Below are positions 14,064 to 27,387 of a DNA stretch of 64,000 nucleotides, one piece after another (position 1 is the first letter of the stretch; every line of letters begins with the position of its first letter). The notes beneath the pieces are model-generated. The model worked only from the letters and a program-made list of their open reading frames with translations, ran no database searches and was not told the origin of the DNA. The stretch is from Stutzerimonas stutzeri (GTDB taxonomy: Bacteria > Pseudomonadota > Gammaproteobacteria > Pseudomonadales > Pseudomonadaceae): contig DGLA01000018.1 of NCBI GenBank assembly GCA_002387205.1, positions 1-64,000 of the forward strand, in the 5' to 3' direction. The translations under genes and the position numbers were made by a program.

Positions 14064-14852
14064 ATGGCTAAAGTATTTGCCATCGCCAACCAGAAGGGCG
14101 GTGTCGCCAAAACGACCACCTGTATCAACCTTGCCGCGTCGCTTGTTGCTACCCGTCGTCGTGTACTGCTGATCGACCTTGATCCCCAGGGCAACGCTAC
14201 CACCGGTAGCGGTGTGGATAAGTTATCGCTGGAATATTCGATTTACGACGTTTTGATCGGCGAGTGCAGTTTGGTTGATGCCATGCAGTTTTCCGAACAT
14301 GGTGGCTACCAGCTGTTACCGGCCAACCGCGACCTGACTGCAGCTGAAGTCGCCTTGCTCAATCTACCGGCCAAGGAAAACCGCCTGCGTGAAGCGCTTG
14401 CACCGGTACGCGAGAATTACGACTACATTCTCATCGACTGTCCTCCTTCGCTGTCGATGTTGACGATCAACGCGCTGACGGCCGCCGATGGCGTGATCAT
14501 TCCGATGCAGTGTGAGTACTACGCGCTCGAGGGTCTCACCGATCTGGTCAATTCGATCCAGCGCATCGGTCAGGCATTGAACCCGTCGCTGAAAATCGAA
14601 GGACTGTTGCGCACCATGTACGACCCGCGCAGCAGCCTGACCAACGATGTCACCGAGCAATTGAAGGCGCACTTTGGCGACAAGGTCTACGACACCGTGA
14701 TACCACGTAACGTGCGCCTGGCTGAGGCGCCGAGCCATGGCATGCCGGCATTGGTGTATGACAAGCAATCCAAGGGCGCCTTGGCCTATTTGGCGCTGGC
14801 GGGCGAGCTATCGCGCCGTCAACGCAGAACCGCCCGCCGCGCAACCGCATAA
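14064..14852 (+). CDS. parA: chromosome partitioning ATPase ParA
   Basis: ParA (Soj, 262 aa) is the deviant Walker-type ATPase that positions ParB-parS complexes during origin segregation. The deviant Walker A motif KGGVAKTT sits at residues 11-18. The Walker B region YDYILIDCPPSL is clear. A perfect DnaA box (14213-14221) lies inside the gene. parB follows nine bases later. Confidence 0.97.
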   Translation: MAKVFAIANQKGGVAKTTTCINLAASLVATRRRVLLIDLDPQGNATTGSGVDKLSLEYSIYDVLIGECSLVDAMQFSEHGGYQLLPANRDLTAAEVALLNLPAKENRLREALAPVRENYDYILIDCPPSLSMLTINALTAADGVIIPMQCEYYALEGLTDLVNSIQRIGQALNPSLKIEGLLRTMYDPRSSLTNDVTEQLKAHFGDKVYDTVIPRNVRLAEAPSHGMPALVYDKQSKGALAYLALAGELSRRQRRTARRATA

Positions 14853-14861
14853 GGAATCTTC

Positions 14862-15734
14862 ATGGCGACCAAAAAACGAGGCCTGGGACGCGGACTGGAT
14901 GCGCTGCTCGGTGGCGCCAACGTGACGACGGTACAAGAGCCTGCCGTTCAGCTCGATGAGCGAGAGCTGCAACAGTTGCCGCTCGATATCATTCAGCGGG
15001 GGAAATACCAGCCACGTCGCGATATTAACCCGGTGACGCTTGAAGAGCTGGCCAACTCCATCCGTACTCAGGGTGTCATGCAGCCTATCGTGGTGCGTCC
15101 GATCGGCGCGGGCCGCTACGAGATAATCGCGGGCGAGCGCCGTTGGCGTGCAAGCCAGCAGGCAGGCCTGGAAAAGATACCGGCGCTGGTCCGTGAGGTT
15201 ACCGACGAAGCGGCCATTGCGATGGCGCTCATCGAAAACATACAGCGTGAAGACCTCAACCCGATCGAAGAAGCGGTCGCTTTGCAACGGCTACAGCAGG
15301 AATTCCAGCTGACGCAGCAACAGGTGGCTGATGCCGTGGGCAAGTCTCGCGTGACCATCAGCAATCTGTTGCGGCTCATAGCGCTGCCAGACGAGATCAA
15401 GACGCTGCTGTCCCATGGCGATCTGGAAATGGGACATGCCCGGGCATTGCTGGGATTGCCGGCTGAAGAGCAGGTAGAAGGTGCGCGGCATGTTGTCGCA
15501 CGCGGGCTGACCGTCCGTCAGACCGAAGCCCTTGTCCGACAGTTGTTGAACAAGAAAGAAGAGCCGAAAAACGCGTCAAAGGGCGATCCGGACATCCTTC
15601 GGTTGGAGCAGCGATTAGCTGAGCGGCTGGGCTCTCCTGTGCAGATCAAGCACGGTGATAAGGGCAAGGGACAGCTGGTGATTCGTTATAGCTCGCTCGA
15701 TGAACTTCAGGGTGTGCTCGCACACATTCGCTGA
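14862..15734 (+). CDS. parB: chromosome partitioning protein ParB
   Basis: ParB (Spo0J/Noc family, 290 aa) is a CTP-dependent clamp that loads at parS and spreads. The N-terminal box QPRRDINP and the CTP-binding motif GERRWRAS are present. The central HTH (VADAVGKSRVTISNLLRL) reads parS, and the C-terminus dimerises. Its likely targets, four parS sites, are visible at 177, 2798, 3428 and 35660. Confidence 0.97.
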   Translation: MATKKRGLGRGLDALLGGANVTTVQEPAVQLDERELQQLPLDIIQRGKYQPRRDINPVTLEELANSIRTQGVMQPIVVRPIGAGRYEIIAGERRWRASQQAGLEKIPALVREVTDEAAIAMALIENIQREDLNPIEEAVALQRLQQEFQLTQQQVADAVGKSRVTISNLLRLIALPDEIKTLLSHGDLEMGHARALLGLPAEEQVEGARHVVARGLTVRQTEALVRQLLNKKEEPKNASKGDPDILRLEQRLAERLGSPVQIKHGDKGKGQLVIRYSSLDELQGVLAHIR

Positions 15735-15777
15735 TACAAAATAAATGTAGTGGCGGTCGGAAATTACTACCTGAAGG

Positions 15778-15806
15778 TTGAACGCAGGGTGTGCTGCTCC
15801 TATACT
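15778..15806 (+). promoter_or_regulatory. sigma-70 promoter of the atp operon
   Basis: TTGAAC and TATACT are separated by exactly 17 bases, and the transcript would begin about 55 bases upstream of atpI. This is one of the clearest promoter matches in the window and fits strong expression of ATP synthase. Confidence 0.75.
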
Positions 15807-15868
15807 CGCGGCGCTTTTTTGACTGCGGTCATCGAACGACGCCGACCTCGAAAGGCGATGGAAGTAAG

Positions 15869-17154
<1,286 letters not shown>

Positions 17155-17207
17155 CAGCTGAACCGGTTCATCAGTTTCGTTTTACCCAAGAAAACCTTAA
17201 CCCTTAG

Positions 17208-17450
<243 letters not shown>

Positions 17451-17469
17451 GACTTTTCCGGTTCCTGAT

Positions 17470-17490
17470 GGGGTTCGCCTGGCGAGCCCC
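17470..17490 (+). promoter_or_regulatory. hairpin between atpE and atpF
   Basis: GGGGTTCGCC / GGCGAGCCCC form a GC-rich stem without a T run, 20 bases after atpE. It could protect the atpE part of the mRNA or attenuate transcription, so that subunit c is made in excess. This is inference. Confidence 0.5.
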
Positions 17491-17543
17491 GTTGCCGTGG
17501 AATTGACAACCGCGTCGAACGAGATAGCACGAGGTATATCGCT

Positions 17544-18014
17544 GTGAACATTAACTTGACGCTGTTCGGTCAAACGTTCGCCTTCGCTATTTTCGTCTGG
17601 TTTTGCATGAAGTACGTATGGCCGCCTATTACCAAGGCCATGCAGGAACGCCAGAAGAAAATCGCAGAAGGACTGGACGCCGCAGGCCGTGCGCAGCAAG
17701 ACCTAAAACTGGCTCAGGAAAAGGTTTCAAACACCCTCCGCGAGACCAAGGGGCAAGCTGCCCAGATCATCGAGCAGGCTAACAAGCAGGCCAATGCAAT
17801 CGTTGAGGAAGCCAAGCAACAGGCGCGCGTCGAAGGCGAGCGGCTGGTAGCGAGCGCCCGAGCCGAAATCGAGCAGGAAGTGAATAGTGCCAAGGAGCAA
17901 CTGCGTAACCAGGTAGCCATGTTGGCCATCATGGGTGCGGAGAAGATCCTGGAGTCCCAGGTGGACGCCAAGGCGCACAACGATCTGGTCGAAAAACTGG
18001 CCTCCCAACTCTAA
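17544..18014 (+). CDS. atpF: ATP synthase F0 subunit b
   Basis: Subunit b (156 aa) is the peripheral stalk. One N-terminal membrane helix (about residues 5-26) is followed by a long charged coiled coil rich in Ala, Gln, Glu and Lys. The start codon is GTG and the length equals the E. coli protein. It lies between atpE and atpH. Confidence 0.97.
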   Translation: MNINLTLFGQTFAFAIFVWFCMKYVWPPITKAMQERQKKIAEGLDAAGRAQQDLKLAQEKVSNTLRETKGQAAQIIEQANKQANAIVEEAKQQARVEGERLVASARAEIEQEVNSAKEQLRNQVAMLAIMGAEKILESQVDAKAHNDLVEKLASQL

Positions 18015-18026
18015 GCGAGGCAAGCG

Positions 18027-18563
18027 ATGATCAATACCCAGACGCTTGCTCGGCCATACGCAAAGGCCGCTTTCGAGTTTGCCAGCACGGCTGGTCGGAT
18101 CGAAGCCTGGTCGGGCATGTTGAGCCTGGCTGCGGTCGCCGTTGAAGTTCCCCAAGTTGCCGAACTACTGAAAAACCCAAGCCTGACCAGCGAAAGCAAG
18201 GTTCGGTCGCTGGTTCAACTGTTCGGTAGCGAAATCGATGAAGCCTTCCGAAACTTCGTCTCCACCCTGGGCGATAACGATCGCCTGGACGTGTTGCCGA
18301 CCATTCGGGAGCTCTTCGAGGACCTCAAGGCTGAGGCCGAAAAGACACTCGACGTTGAAGTGCAGACAGCCTTCGAGCTAACCCCTGCGCAACTCCAAAC
18401 CTTGGCTGCCGCCTTGTCGAAGCGGCTAGATCGTACCGTCAACCCCCAGCAGGTCGTGAACCCTGCGCTGATCGGCGGCGTTGTTATCCGCGCCGGCGAT
18501 GTGGTTGTCGACGGGTCGGTCCGCGGCAAACTGAGCCAGTTGGCCGAATCGTTGAAATCCTGA
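18027..18563 (+). CDS. atpH: ATP synthase F1 subunit delta
   Basis: Subunit delta (178 aa) links the b stalk to the top of the alpha3-beta3 head. The start TLARPYAKAAFEFA and the C-terminal GGVVIRAGDVVVDGSVRGKL are family signatures. It is 12 bases after atpF and 15 bases before atpA. Confidence 0.97.
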   Translation: MINTQTLARPYAKAAFEFASTAGRIEAWSGMLSLAAVAVEVPQVAELLKNPSLTSESKVRSLVQLFGSEIDEAFRNFVSTLGDNDRLDVLPTIRELFEDLKAEAEKTLDVEVQTAFELTPAQLQTLAAALSKRLDRTVNPQQVVNPALIGGVVIRAGDVVVDGSVRGKLSQLAESLKS

Positions 18564-18578
18564 TTTGAGGGTCGTGGC

Positions 18579-20123
18579 ATGCAGCAACTGAATCCTTCCG
18601 AGATAAGTGAAATCATAAAGCAGCGTATCGGTAGTTCCGATGTGACTGCTCAAGCGCGTAACGAAGGCACCGTCGTCAGCGTTTCCGACGGTATCGTGCG
18701 CATCTATGGCCTGGCTGACGTGATGTACGGGGAGATGATCGAGTTCCCTGATGGCGTCTATGGCATGGCCCTGAACCTGGAGCAGGACTCCGTGGGTGCC
18801 GTGGTTCTGGGTGCCTACCAGAGCCTGACCGAAGGCATGCGGGCCAAGTGCACCGGCCGCGTCCTTGATGTGCCGGTAGGTCCGGAACTGCTGGGCCGTG
18901 TCGTTGACGCACTGGGCAATCCGGTGGACGGCAAGGGACCGGTCAACGCGCAGGCAACTGACGCGGTTGAAAAGGTAGCCCCTGGTGTGATCTGGCGTAA
19001 GTCGGTCGACCAGCCAGTGCAGACCGGTTACAAGTCAGTCGATGCCATGATTCCGGTTGGCCGTGGGCAGCGCGAGCTGATCATTGGCGACCGCCAGATC
19101 GGCAAGACCGCGCTGGCCATCGACGCGATCATCAACCAGCGCAACAGTGGCATCAAGTGCGTCTACGTGGCGATCGGCCAGAAGCAGTCGACCATTGCCA
19201 ACGTGGTGCGCAAGCTCGAGCAGCACGGCGCCCTGGCCAACACCATCATCGTTGCTGCTTCGGCTTCCGAATCGGCTGCGCTGCAGTTCCTCGCGCCGTA
19301 CGCCGGCTGCACCATGGGTGAATACTTCCGCGATCGCGGTGAAGACGCACTGATCGTGTATGACGATCTGTCCAAGCAGGCCGTGGCCTACCGCCAGATT
19401 TCCCTGCTGCTGCGTCGTCCGCCGGGACGTGAAGCCTACCCGGGCGACGTGTTCTATCTCCACAGCCGTCTGCTCGAGCGTGCATCGCGCGTCTCCGAAG
19501 AGTACGTCGAGAAGTTCACCAATGGCGCCGTGACGGGCAAGACCGGTTCGCTGACCGCTCTGCCGATCATCGAAACCCAGGCCGGTGACGTTTCTGCGTT
19601 CGTTCCGACCAACGTGATTTCCATCACCGACGGTCAGATCTTCCTCGAGTCGTCGATGTTCAACGCAGGCATCCGCCCGGCCGTCAACGCCGGTATTTCG
19701 GTATCCCGTGTTGGTGGCGCCGCGCAGACCAAGATCATCAAGAAGCTGTCCGGCGGTATTCGTACCGCACTGGCTCAGTACCGTGAACTGGCGGCGTTTG
19801 CCCAGTTCGCCTCTGACCTGGACGAGGCGACCCGCAAGCAGCTCGAGCATGGTCAGCGTGTCACCGAGCTGATGAAGCAGAAGCAGTACGCGCCGATGTC
19901 CATCGCCGAGATGGCGGTGTCCCTGTATGCAGCCGAGCGTGGCTTCCTGCAGGACATCGAGGTTGCCAAGGTGGGTGCCTTCGAACAGGCGTTGATCGCC
20001 TATTTCCGCCATGAGCATTCCGCTCTGCTGGACAAGATCAACGTGAAGGGCGACTTCAACGACGAAATCGACGCAGGCATCAAGGCCGGTATCGAGTCGT
20101 TCAAGGCCACCCAATCCTGGTAA
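18579..20123 (+). CDS. atpA: ATP synthase F1 subunit alpha
   Basis: Alpha (514 aa) is the non-catalytic nucleotide-binding subunit. The P-loop GDRQIGKT lies near residue 170. The regulatory arginine region near the C-terminal half ([10 protein letters not shown]) is intact. Length and context are standard. A long minus-strand open frame opposite this gene is only a codon-usage shadow. Confidence 0.98.
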   Translation: MQQLNPSEISEIIKQRIGSSDVTAQARNEGTVVSVSDGIVRIYGLADVMYGEMIEFPDGVYGMALNLEQDSVGAVVLGAYQSLTEGMRAKCTGRVLDVPVGPELLGRVVDALGNPVDGKGPVNAQATDAVEKVAPGVIWRKSVDQPVQTGYKSVDAMIPVGRGQRELIIGDRQIGKTALAIDAIINQRNSGIKCVYVAIGQKQSTIANVVRKLEQHGALANTIIVAASASESAALQFLAPYAGCTMGEYFRDRGEDALIVYDDLSKQAVAYRQISLLLRRPPGREAYPGDVFYLHSRLLERASRVSEEYVEKFTNGAVTGKTGSLTALPIIETQAGDVSAFVPTNVISITDGQIFLESSMFNAGIRPAVNAGISVSRVGGAAQTKIIKKLSGGIRTALAQYRELAAFAQFASDLDEATRKQLEHGQRVTELMKQKQYAPMSIAEMAVSLYAAERGFLQDIEVAKVGAFEQALIAYFRHEHSALLDKINVKGDFNDEIDAGIKAGIESFKATQSW

Positions 20124-20173
20124 GCCGCAGCGGGAGTCGAAAGGCTCCCGCCTGCTAACCCGATAGGTGTCAA

Positions 20174-21037
20174 ATGGCAGGCGCAAAAGAGATTCGCAGC
20201 AAGATTGCGAGCATCAAAAGCACGCAGAAGATCACCAGCGCCATGGAAAAGGTGGCGGTCAGCAAGATGCGCAAGGCACAGATGCGCATGGCTGCCAGCC
20301 GTCCCTATGCGGAGCGGATCCAGCAGGTAATCGGTCATCTGGCCAATACCAACCCGGAATACCGTCATCCGTTCATGGTCGAGCGTCCGGTCAAGCGTGT
20401 CGGTTATATCGTCGTGTCGTCCGATCGTGGCTTGTGCGGTGGCTTGAACACCAACCTGTTCAAGGCATTGATCAAGAACATGAAGGAATGGCATGACAGC
20501 AAGGTCGAGGCCGACCTCTGTGTGATCGGCAACAAGGGTGCGAGCTTCTTCCGCAGCTTTGGCGGCAATGTGGTCGCGGCAGTCAACGGGCTTGGCGAAG
20601 AGCCGTCGATCAATGATCTGATCGGCAGCGTCAAGGTCATGCTGGATGCCTTCGATCAGGGCCGTCTGGACCGTCTCTACCTAGTGTCGAACAAGTTCAT
20701 CAACACCATGACGCAGAAGCCGACCGTAGCGCAGCTGCTGCCGTTGGCCGCAAGTGACGATCAGACCGCGCCGAAAGGTCAGTGGGATTACCTGTACGAA
20801 CCCGACGCTCGCCTGTTGCTCGATGCGTTGCTGGTTCGCTATGTCGAGTCCCAGGTCTACCAGGCGGTGGTCGAGAACGGAGCAGCCGAACAGGCCGCCC
20901 GGATGATCGCCATGAAGAACGCAACCGACAATGCCGGTGAGCTGATCAGCGACCTGCAACTGGTCTACAACAAGGCCCGTCAGGCTGCGATCACGCAGGA
21001 AATTTCGGAAATCGTCGGCGGCGCTGCCGCGGTTTAA
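20174..21037 (+). CDS. atpG: ATP synthase F1 subunit gamma
   Basis: Gamma (287 aa) is the central rotor shaft. The N-terminal helix contains [15 protein letters not shown]. The C-terminal helix ends [14 protein letters not shown], the usual signature. It sits between atpA and atpD. Confidence 0.97.
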   Translation: MAGAKEIRSKIASIKSTQKITSAMEKVAVSKMRKAQMRMAASRPYAERIQQVIGHLANTNPEYRHPFMVERPVKRVGYIVVSSDRGLCGGLNTNLFKALIKNMKEWHDSKVEADLCVIGNKGASFFRSFGGNVVAAVNGLGEEPSINDLIGSVKVMLDAFDQGRLDRLYLVSNKFINTMTQKPTVAQLLPLAASDDQTAPKGQWDYLYEPDARLLLDALLVRYVESQVYQAVVENGAAEQAARMIAMKNATDNAGELISDLQLVYNKARQAAITQEISEIVGGAAAV

Positions 21038-22444
<1,407 letters not shown>

Positions 22445-22446
22445 CT

Positions 22447-22467
22447 GGCGCGCCCGCTTGCGGGCGC
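22447..22467 (+). promoter_or_regulatory. hairpin between atpD and atpC
   Basis: GCCCGC-TT-GCGGGC with flanking GGC/GCC forms a very stable stem three bases after the atpD stop, without a T run. It may partly shield the mRNA or reduce epsilon expression. This is inference. Confidence 0.5.
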
Positions 22468-22524
22468 CAATAAGCCCGGCTTGCGGCGATAGCCAAAGGT
22501 CGGGCTGATTACCGAGGCATAAGT

Positions 22525-22953
22525 ATGGCTATGACAGTCCACTGTGACATCGTCAGTGCGGAAGAAGAGCTGTTCTCGGGGCTGGTAGAGATGGTTATCG
22601 CTCACGGTCACCTGGGTGACCTGGGCATTCTGCCGGGCCACGCTCCTTTGCTGACTGATCTCAAGCCCGGTCCGGTGCGTGTGATCAAGCAAGGTGGTGA
22701 GGAAGATATCTTCTACATCTCCGGCGGCTTCATCGAAGTCCAGCCGAACATGGTGAAGGTGCTTGCCGATACGGCTACTCGCGCCAAGGATCTTGACCAA
22801 GCTGCCGCTCAGGCTGCAGTCAAGGCGGCCGAGAAAGCGCTTCATGAAAAGGGTGCGGATTTCGACTACGGTTCGGCATCTGCCCGTCTGGCCGAGGCTG
22901 CAGCCCAGCTGCGGACCATCGAGCAGCTGCGCAAGAAGTACGGGCGCGGCTGA
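22525..22953 (+). CDS. atpC: ATP synthase F1 subunit epsilon
   Basis: Epsilon (142 aa) is the rotor subunit that also inhibits ATP hydrolysis. An N-terminal beta sandwich ([24 protein letters not shown]) is followed by the two-helix C-terminal arm. It is the last gene of the atp operon and is followed by a strong terminator. Confidence 0.97.
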   Translation: MAMTVHCDIVSAEEELFSGLVEMVIAHGHLGDLGILPGHAPLLTDLKPGPVRVIKQGGEEDIFYISGGFIEVQPNMVKVLADTATRAKDLDQAAAQAAVKAAEKALHEKGADFDYGSASARLAEAAAQLRTIEQLRKKYGRG

Positions 22954-22982
22954 CCGGCTTGCTTCATCGCACGCGAGTAAAA

Positions 22983-23005
22983 GGGTAGCCTTGGCTACCC
23001 TTTTT
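22983..23005 (+). terminator. Rho-independent terminator of the atp operon
   Basis: GGGTAGCC and GGCTACCC pair perfectly with a TT loop, followed by five T, then C and more T. It sits 30 bases after atpC. Confidence 0.93.
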
Positions 23006-23067
23006 CTTTTTTGCAGATTTCTTGAATCTCCGTGTCGACCCCTTGGGTCAGAGGACCAGACTCAATC

Positions 23068-24432
23068 ATGTCTCTTGATATCGTCATTCTCGCTGCCGGG
23101 CGGGGCACGCGCATGCGCTCCGCGCTGCCCAAGGTGCTTCATCCGGTGGCAGGCAAGTCCATGCTCGAACATGTCATCGATACCGCGCGTGCACTTAAGC
23201 CAACAGCCATCCACGTGGTGATCGGTCATGGTGCCGAGCTGGTCCGCGAGCGTTTGGCAGCAGATGACGTCAATTTTGTGGTTCAGGCCGAGCAACTGGG
23301 TACCGGCCATGCATTGGCGCAGGCCTTGCCGGCCCTGACGGCTGAGCGAGTGCTCATTCTCTACGGAGATGTACCGCTGATCGAGGCGAACACCCTGCAG
23401 CGACTGCTCGAGCAGGTTGGCCCCACGCAGCTGGCGTTGCTGACGGTAGAACTCGCCGATCCAACCGGCTACGGGCGCATCCTGCGCGACGGGAGCGGTG
23501 TGGTTCAGGCCATCATCGAGCACAAGGATGCGTCAGCCGAGCAGCGACTCATCGCAGAAGGCAATACCGGCATTCTGGCAGTACCTGGTGCGCGGATCGG
23601 CGATTGGCTGGGCAGGCTGTCGAACAGCAATGCCCAGGGCGAGTATTACCTGACCGATGTGATCGCCATGGCCGTGGCCGACGGTCTGAAGGTCGCGACC
23701 GAGCAACCGCTGCATGCCATGGAGGTGCAGGGCGCCAACGATAGAATCCAGCTGGCTGAACTGGAGCGGCACTTTCAACAGCGGGCTGCTCGTCGGTTGA
23801 TGGCCCAGGGCGTGACGCTGCGTGACCCTGCGCGTTTCGACTTGCGCGGTGACGTCACCGTTGGTCGTGATGTGCTGATCGACGTGAACGTCATCCTCGA
23901 AGGCACCGTGGTCATCGAGGATGACGTCGAGATCGGCCCGAACTGCGTAATTCGCAATAGCACGCTGCGCCGCGGTGCGGTGGTCAAGGCCAACTGCCAT
24001 CTGGACGGCGCCGAGCTGGGTGAGGGCGCCGATTGCGGGCCGTTTGCTCGTCTGCGCCCTGGTGCGGTCCTGGGCGACAAGGCCCATGTCGGTAATTTCG
24101 TGGAAGTAAAGAACGCACGGCTGGGGGTTGCCGCCAAGGCAGGCCACCTGTCTTATCTGGGCGACGCAGACATTGGCGCAAGAACCAATATCGGTGCCGG
24201 CACCATCACCTGTAACTACGACGGCGCCAACAAGTCCCGAACCGTGATGGGTGAAGACGTGTTCATTGGCTCCAACAGTTCATTGGTAGCGCCGGTCACT
24301 CTGGGGGATGGTGCTACCACGGGTGCCGGCTCGACCATCACCCGCGACGTGCCTGCACACACGCTGGCGCTCGGTCGTGCTCGCCAGACCGAGATCGATG
24401 GTTGGCAGAGGCCGGTGAAAAAGGAGTCGTAA
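23068..24432 (+). CDS. glmU: bifunctional GlmU (acetyltransferase / UDP-GlcNAc pyrophosphorylase)
   Basis: GlmU (454 aa) acetylates glucosamine-1-phosphate and couples it to UTP, giving UDP-GlcNAc for peptidoglycan and LPS. The N-terminal uridylyltransferase shows [19 protein letters not shown]. The C-terminal half is a left-handed beta helix with hexapeptide repeats and [14 protein letters not shown]. The ATG at 23068 gives the usual length; an in-frame start 12 codons earlier is unlikely. The last stop codon is already part of a heptamer repeat array. Confidence 0.98.
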   Translation: MSLDIVILAAGRGTRMRSALPKVLHPVAGKSMLEHVIDTARALKPTAIHVVIGHGAELVRERLAADDVNFVVQAEQLGTGHALAQALPALTAERVLILYGDVPLIEANTLQRLLEQVGPTQLALLTVELADPTGYGRILRDGSGVVQAIIEHKDASAEQRLIAEGNTGILAVPGARIGDWLGRLSNSNAQGEYYLTDVIAMAVADGLKVATEQPLHAMEVQGANDRIQLAELERHFQQRAARRLMAQGVTLRDPARFDLRGDVTVGRDVLIDVNVILEGTVVIEDDVEIGPNCVIRNSTLRRGAVVKANCHLDGAELGEGADCGPFARLRPGAVLGDKAHVGNFVEVKNARLGVAAKAGHLSYLGDADIGARTNIGAGTITCNYDGANKSRTVMGEDVFIGSNSSLVAPVTLGDGATTGAGSTITRDVPAHTLALGRARQTEIDGWQRPVKKES

Positions 24433-24560
24433 GCCTGAAGCCTGAAGCCTGAAGCCTGAAGCCTGAAGAAAAGCTTGGCGGCTACTGACACGCCGCCCAA
24501 ACTCTTCCAGCTTCCAGCTTCCAGCTTCCAGCTTCCAGCTTCCAGCTTCCAGCTTCCAGC
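24431..24560. repeat. two facing heptanucleotide tandem arrays
   Basis: Five copies of AAGCCTG (24431-24465) begin inside the glmU stop codon. After 39 bases come eight perfect copies of TTCCAGC (24505-24560). Read on the other strand the second unit is GCTGGAA, which differs from a rotation of the first (GCCTGAA) at two of seven bases. The arrays can therefore fold into one long imperfect hairpin, and an inner stem around TTGGCGGC / GCCGCCCAA sits in the loop. It lies between glmU and glmR and could act as a terminator. Copy number is likely to vary between strains. Confidence 0.85.
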
Positions 24561-24603
24561 TTGCGCACTCTGGCTGCTTATGTTTTGATTCGATCCACTA
24601 AAT

Positions 24604-24616
24604 TTCGAATCGAAAT
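24604..24616 (+). promoter_or_regulatory. probable operator of the DeoR-type regulator
   Basis: TTTCGAATCGAAA is a perfect palindrome around a central A, seven bases upstream of the glmR start. DeoR/GlpR-type repressors bind sites of the TTTCG...CGAAA kind, so autoregulation of glmR-glmS is likely. Confidence 0.6.
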
Positions 24617-24622
24617 ATATCG

Positions 24623-25396
24623 ATGTCAAAGCGCAACACACCACAACGCCGTCATGCGGTCCTTGCGCTGCTCGCCGAGCAGGGCGAGGTCAGTGTCGAC
24701 GATCTGGCCCGGCGCTTCGAAACATCGGAGGTCACGATTCGCAAGGATCTGGCCGCGCTGGAAAAGAACGGGCTGCTCCTGCGTCGCTACGGCGGCGCGG
24801 TGTGCCTGCCTCAGGAATTCATCGCAGACACGGTACAAACGGTATCTCCCGCAAAACAGGCCATCGCACGGGCGGCGGTCGGCTGCATCCGTGAGCACGC
24901 CCGTATCATCATCGACAGCGGCACCACCACCGCCGCGATGATCCCCCAGCTGGGCCACAAGCATGGCCTGCTCGTCATGACCAATTCGCTGAGTGTGGCC
25001 AATGCGCTGCGTGATCTGGAGCACGAGCCGACGCTGCTGATGACGGGCGGCACCTGGGATCCTCACTCGGAATCCTTCCAGGGTCAGGTCGCGGAGCAGG
25101 TACTGCGTTCCTATGACTTCGATCAGCTCTTCATCGGGGCCGACGGCATCGACCTACAGCGCGGGACGACGACCTTCAACGAATTGCTCGGGCTGTCACG
25201 GGTCATGGCTGATGTGGCTCGGGAGGTCATCGTGCTTGCGGAGTCGGACAAGATCGGCCGCCGCATACCCAACCTGGAACTGCCCTGGGCCAGCATCCAT
25301 ACCCTTATCACGGACGAGCGTCTCAGCCCCGAGGCCCGTTCAAGCATCCAGGCCCGTGGCATCAAGCTGATCTGCGCGGCCATCGAATCCTTTTAG
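24623..25396 (+). CDS. glmR: DeoR-family transcriptional regulator (GlmR-like)
   Basis: This 257-aa protein has the DeoR winged helix (residues about 5-60, [19 protein letters not shown]). A sugar-phosphate-sensing domain follows, with [10 protein letters not shown] and the conserved GADGID. It is 11 bases upstream of glmS, so it probably controls glmS in response to an amino-sugar phosphate. The name GlmR follows the Pseudomonas orthologue at the same position. A palindromic operator lies in its leader. Confidence 0.88.
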   Translation: MSKRNTPQRRHAVLALLAEQGEVSVDDLARRFETSEVTIRKDLAALEKNGLLLRRYGGAVCLPQEFIADTVQTVSPAKQAIARAAVGCIREHARIIIDSGTTTAAMIPQLGHKHGLLVMTNSLSVANALRDLEHEPTLLMTGGTWDPHSESFQGQVAEQVLRSYDFDQLFIGADGIDLQRGTTTFNELLGLSRVMADVAREVIVLAESDKIGRRIPNLELPWASIHTLITDERLSPEARSSIQARGIKLICAAIESF

Positions 25397-25407
25397 GAGA
25401 ACTGACC

Positions 25408-27258
25408 ATGTGTGGCATTGTTGGCGCCGTCGCCGAACGCAACATCACCCCGATTCTGCTCGAAGGCCTCAAGCGTCTCGAATACCGCGGCTATGACAGC
25501 GCTGGTGTCGCCGTGCTGGATGCCGACGGCATGCTGAATCGCCTGCGACGCTCCGGCAAGGTCGCCGAGCTGGAGCAGGCGCAACAGCAGCAAGCCTTGA
25601 CCGGACGTCTCGGCATCGCCCACACCCGTTGGGCGACTCATGGTGCACCCTGCGAACGTAACGCCCATCCACATTTTTCCGGCAATGATCTGGCAGTGGT
25701 CCACAACGGCATCATCGAGAACCACGAAGCGTTGCGCCACAAGCTCAAGGACATGGGCTATGTGTTCAAGTCCGACACCGATACGGAAGTCATCGTCCAC
25801 CTGCTGCACCACAAGCTGAATGAATCCGGCGATCTCACCGTTGCGCTGAAATCAGCGGTCAAGGAACTTCATGGTGCCTACGGCCTTGCCGTGGTCAGTG
25901 CCAGCCAGCCGGATCGTCTGCTGGCTGCGCGCAGCGGCAGTCCGTTGGTGATCGGGCTGGGCATGGGGGAGAACTTCCTCGCCTCGGACCAGCTGGCGTT
26001 GCGTCAGGTCACCGACCGCTTCATGTACCTGGAAGAAGGCGATATCGCCGAGATCCGCCGCGACAGCGTGCAGATCTGGAATGTCGACGGTGAAGCGGTA
26101 CAGCGTGAAAGCGTGCAGTACCACGAAGGCGCCGAAGCTGCGGACAAGGGCGAGTACCGCCACTTCATGCTCAAGGAGATCCATGAGCAGCCCAAGGTCG
26201 TGCAACGTACCCTGGAAGGTCGGCTCGGTGATCATCAGGTTCTGGTCCAGGCGTTTGGCCCGCAGGCAGCCGAGCTGTTCGCCAAGGTGCGCAACGTGCA
26301 GATCGTCGCCTGTGGCACCAGTTACCACGCGGGCATGGTCGCCCGTTACTGGCTGGAGGAGCTGGCTGGCATCCCGTGCCAGGTTGAGGTTGCCAGCGAG
26401 TTCCGTTACCGCAAGGTGGTGGTGCAGCCCGACACCCTGTTCGTGACCATTTCCCAGTCCGGCGAAACCGCTGATTCCCTCGCCGCGCTGCGCAACGCCA
26501 AATCACGCAGCGAGGGGGAAGGTCGTTACCTGGCCAGTCTGGCTATCTGCAACGTCGGAATCAGCTCGCTGGTGCGCGAGTCCGACCTTACCTTGCTGAC
26601 CCAGGCGGGGCCGGAGATCGGTGTGGCCTCGACCAAGGCCTTTACGACCCAACTGGTCGGTCTGCTACTGCTGACTCTGTCGCTGGGCCAGGTGTGCGGC
26701 ACGCTGGCTCCTGCATTGGAAGCTGAGCTGGTGGACGAACTGCGCCGCCTGCCGACGCGTCTGGGCGAGGCACTGGCGATGGATAGCACGGTGGAAAAGA
26801 TTTCCGAACACTTTGCCGAGAAGCACCACACCCTGTTTCTCGGACGTGGCGCGCAATATCCGGTGGCGATGGAGGGCGCACTCAAGCTCAAGGAAATTTC
26901 CTACATCCATGCCGAGGCCTATCCTGCCGGTGAGCTCAAGCACGGCCCGCTGGCGCTGGTCGACGCCGACATGCCGGTGGTCACGGTGGCGCCGAACAAC
27001 GAGCTACTGGAAAAGCTCAAGTCCAACCTGCAGGAAGTGCGGGCTCGCGGCGGCGAGTTGATCGTCTTTGCCGACCGGGAGGCCGGTATCGAAAACGGTG
27101 AGGGCACCTTTATCGTCAGCATGCCGCATATCCACGATGTACTCGCGCCGATCCTCTACACGGTCCCCTTGCAGCTACTGTCCTATTACGTCGCCGTGCT
27201 GCGTGGCACCGACGTAGACCAGCCGCGCAACCTGGCGAAGTCGGTTACCGTGGAGTAA
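25408..27258 (+). CDS. glmS: glutamine-fructose-6-phosphate aminotransferase (isomerizing)
   Basis: GlmS makes glucosamine-6-phosphate from fructose-6-phosphate and glutamine, the first step of the hexosamine pathway that GlmU completes. The N-terminal glutaminase uses Cys2 (MCGIVG). Two SIS domains follow, with CGTSYHAG and [13 protein letters not shown]. The C-terminus ends LAKSVTVE as in the family. No glmS ribozyme is expected or seen in the 11-base leader. This is a classical Tn7 target gene, but no Tn7-like insertion is visible downstream. Confidence 0.98.
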   Translation: MCGIVGAVAERNITPILLEGLKRLEYRGYDSAGVAVLDADGMLNRLRRSGKVAELEQAQQQQALTGRLGIAHTRWATHGAPCERNAHPHFSGNDLAVVHNGIIENHEALRHKLKDMGYVFKSDTDTEVIVHLLHHKLNESGDLTVALKSAVKELHGAYGLAVVSASQPDRLLAARSGSPLVIGLGMGENFLASDQLALRQVTDRFMYLEEGDIAEIRRDSVQIWNVDGEAVQRESVQYHEGAEAADKGEYRHFMLKEIHEQPKVVQRTLEGRLGDHQVLVQAFGPQAAELFAKVRNVQIVACGTSYHAGMVARYWLEELAGIPCQVEVASEFRYRKVVVQPDTLFVTISQSGETADSLAALRNAKSRSEGEGRYLASLAICNVGISSLVRESDLTLLTQAGPEIGVASTKAFTTQLVGLLLLTLSLGQVCGTLAPALEAELVDELRRLPTRLGEALAMDSTVEKISEHFAEKHHTLFLGRGAQYPVAMEGALKLKEISYIHAEAYPAGELKHGPLALVDADMPVVTVAPNNELLEKLKSNLQEVRARGGELIVFADREAGIENGEGTFIVSMPHIHDVLAPILYTVPLQLLSYYVAVLRGTDVDQPRNLAKSVTVE

Positions 27259-27339
27259 CCGCTACCCAGCTATGGGAGAAGAAGAGGAAAAGGTAGTGTG
27301 GAACGATAGAAGAATCGCTAGCTGAACGAAGCTGTCGCA

Positions 27340-27373
27340 GCAGCAAGGGGAGACGGCGTGCTCCCCATGCTGC
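27340..27373. terminator. hairpin between the convergent glmS and bphO genes
   Basis: GCAGCA-A-GGGGAG and CTCCCC-A-TGCTGC form a 12-bp stem with one A-A mismatch and an 8-base loop. It lies between two convergent genes, so it can serve both strands, although the T runs are weak. Confidence 0.7.
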
Positions 27374-27387
27374 GGAAAAGCGGCGGA

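Noticed and set aside
19035..20186. Long minus-strand frame (383 codons) opposite atpA, and a similar 440-codon frame opposite atpD (21053-22375)
   Set aside because: Both are mirror frames of highly expressed genes with strong codon bias. Their products have no recognisable domains, and the real genes on the plus strand are certain.
24431..24560. Possible CRISPR array
   Set aside because: The units are seven bases long and contiguous, with no spacers and no cas genes nearby.
24216..24644. Minus-strand frame with a repeated GSWKLEA peptide
   Set aside because: The repeat peptide is only the translation of the TTCCAGC heptamer array, and the rest lies opposite glmU.
25397..25407. glmS ribozyme upstream of glmS
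   Set aside because: Only 11 bases separate glmR and glmS, and these ribozymes occur mainly in Gram-positive bacteria.
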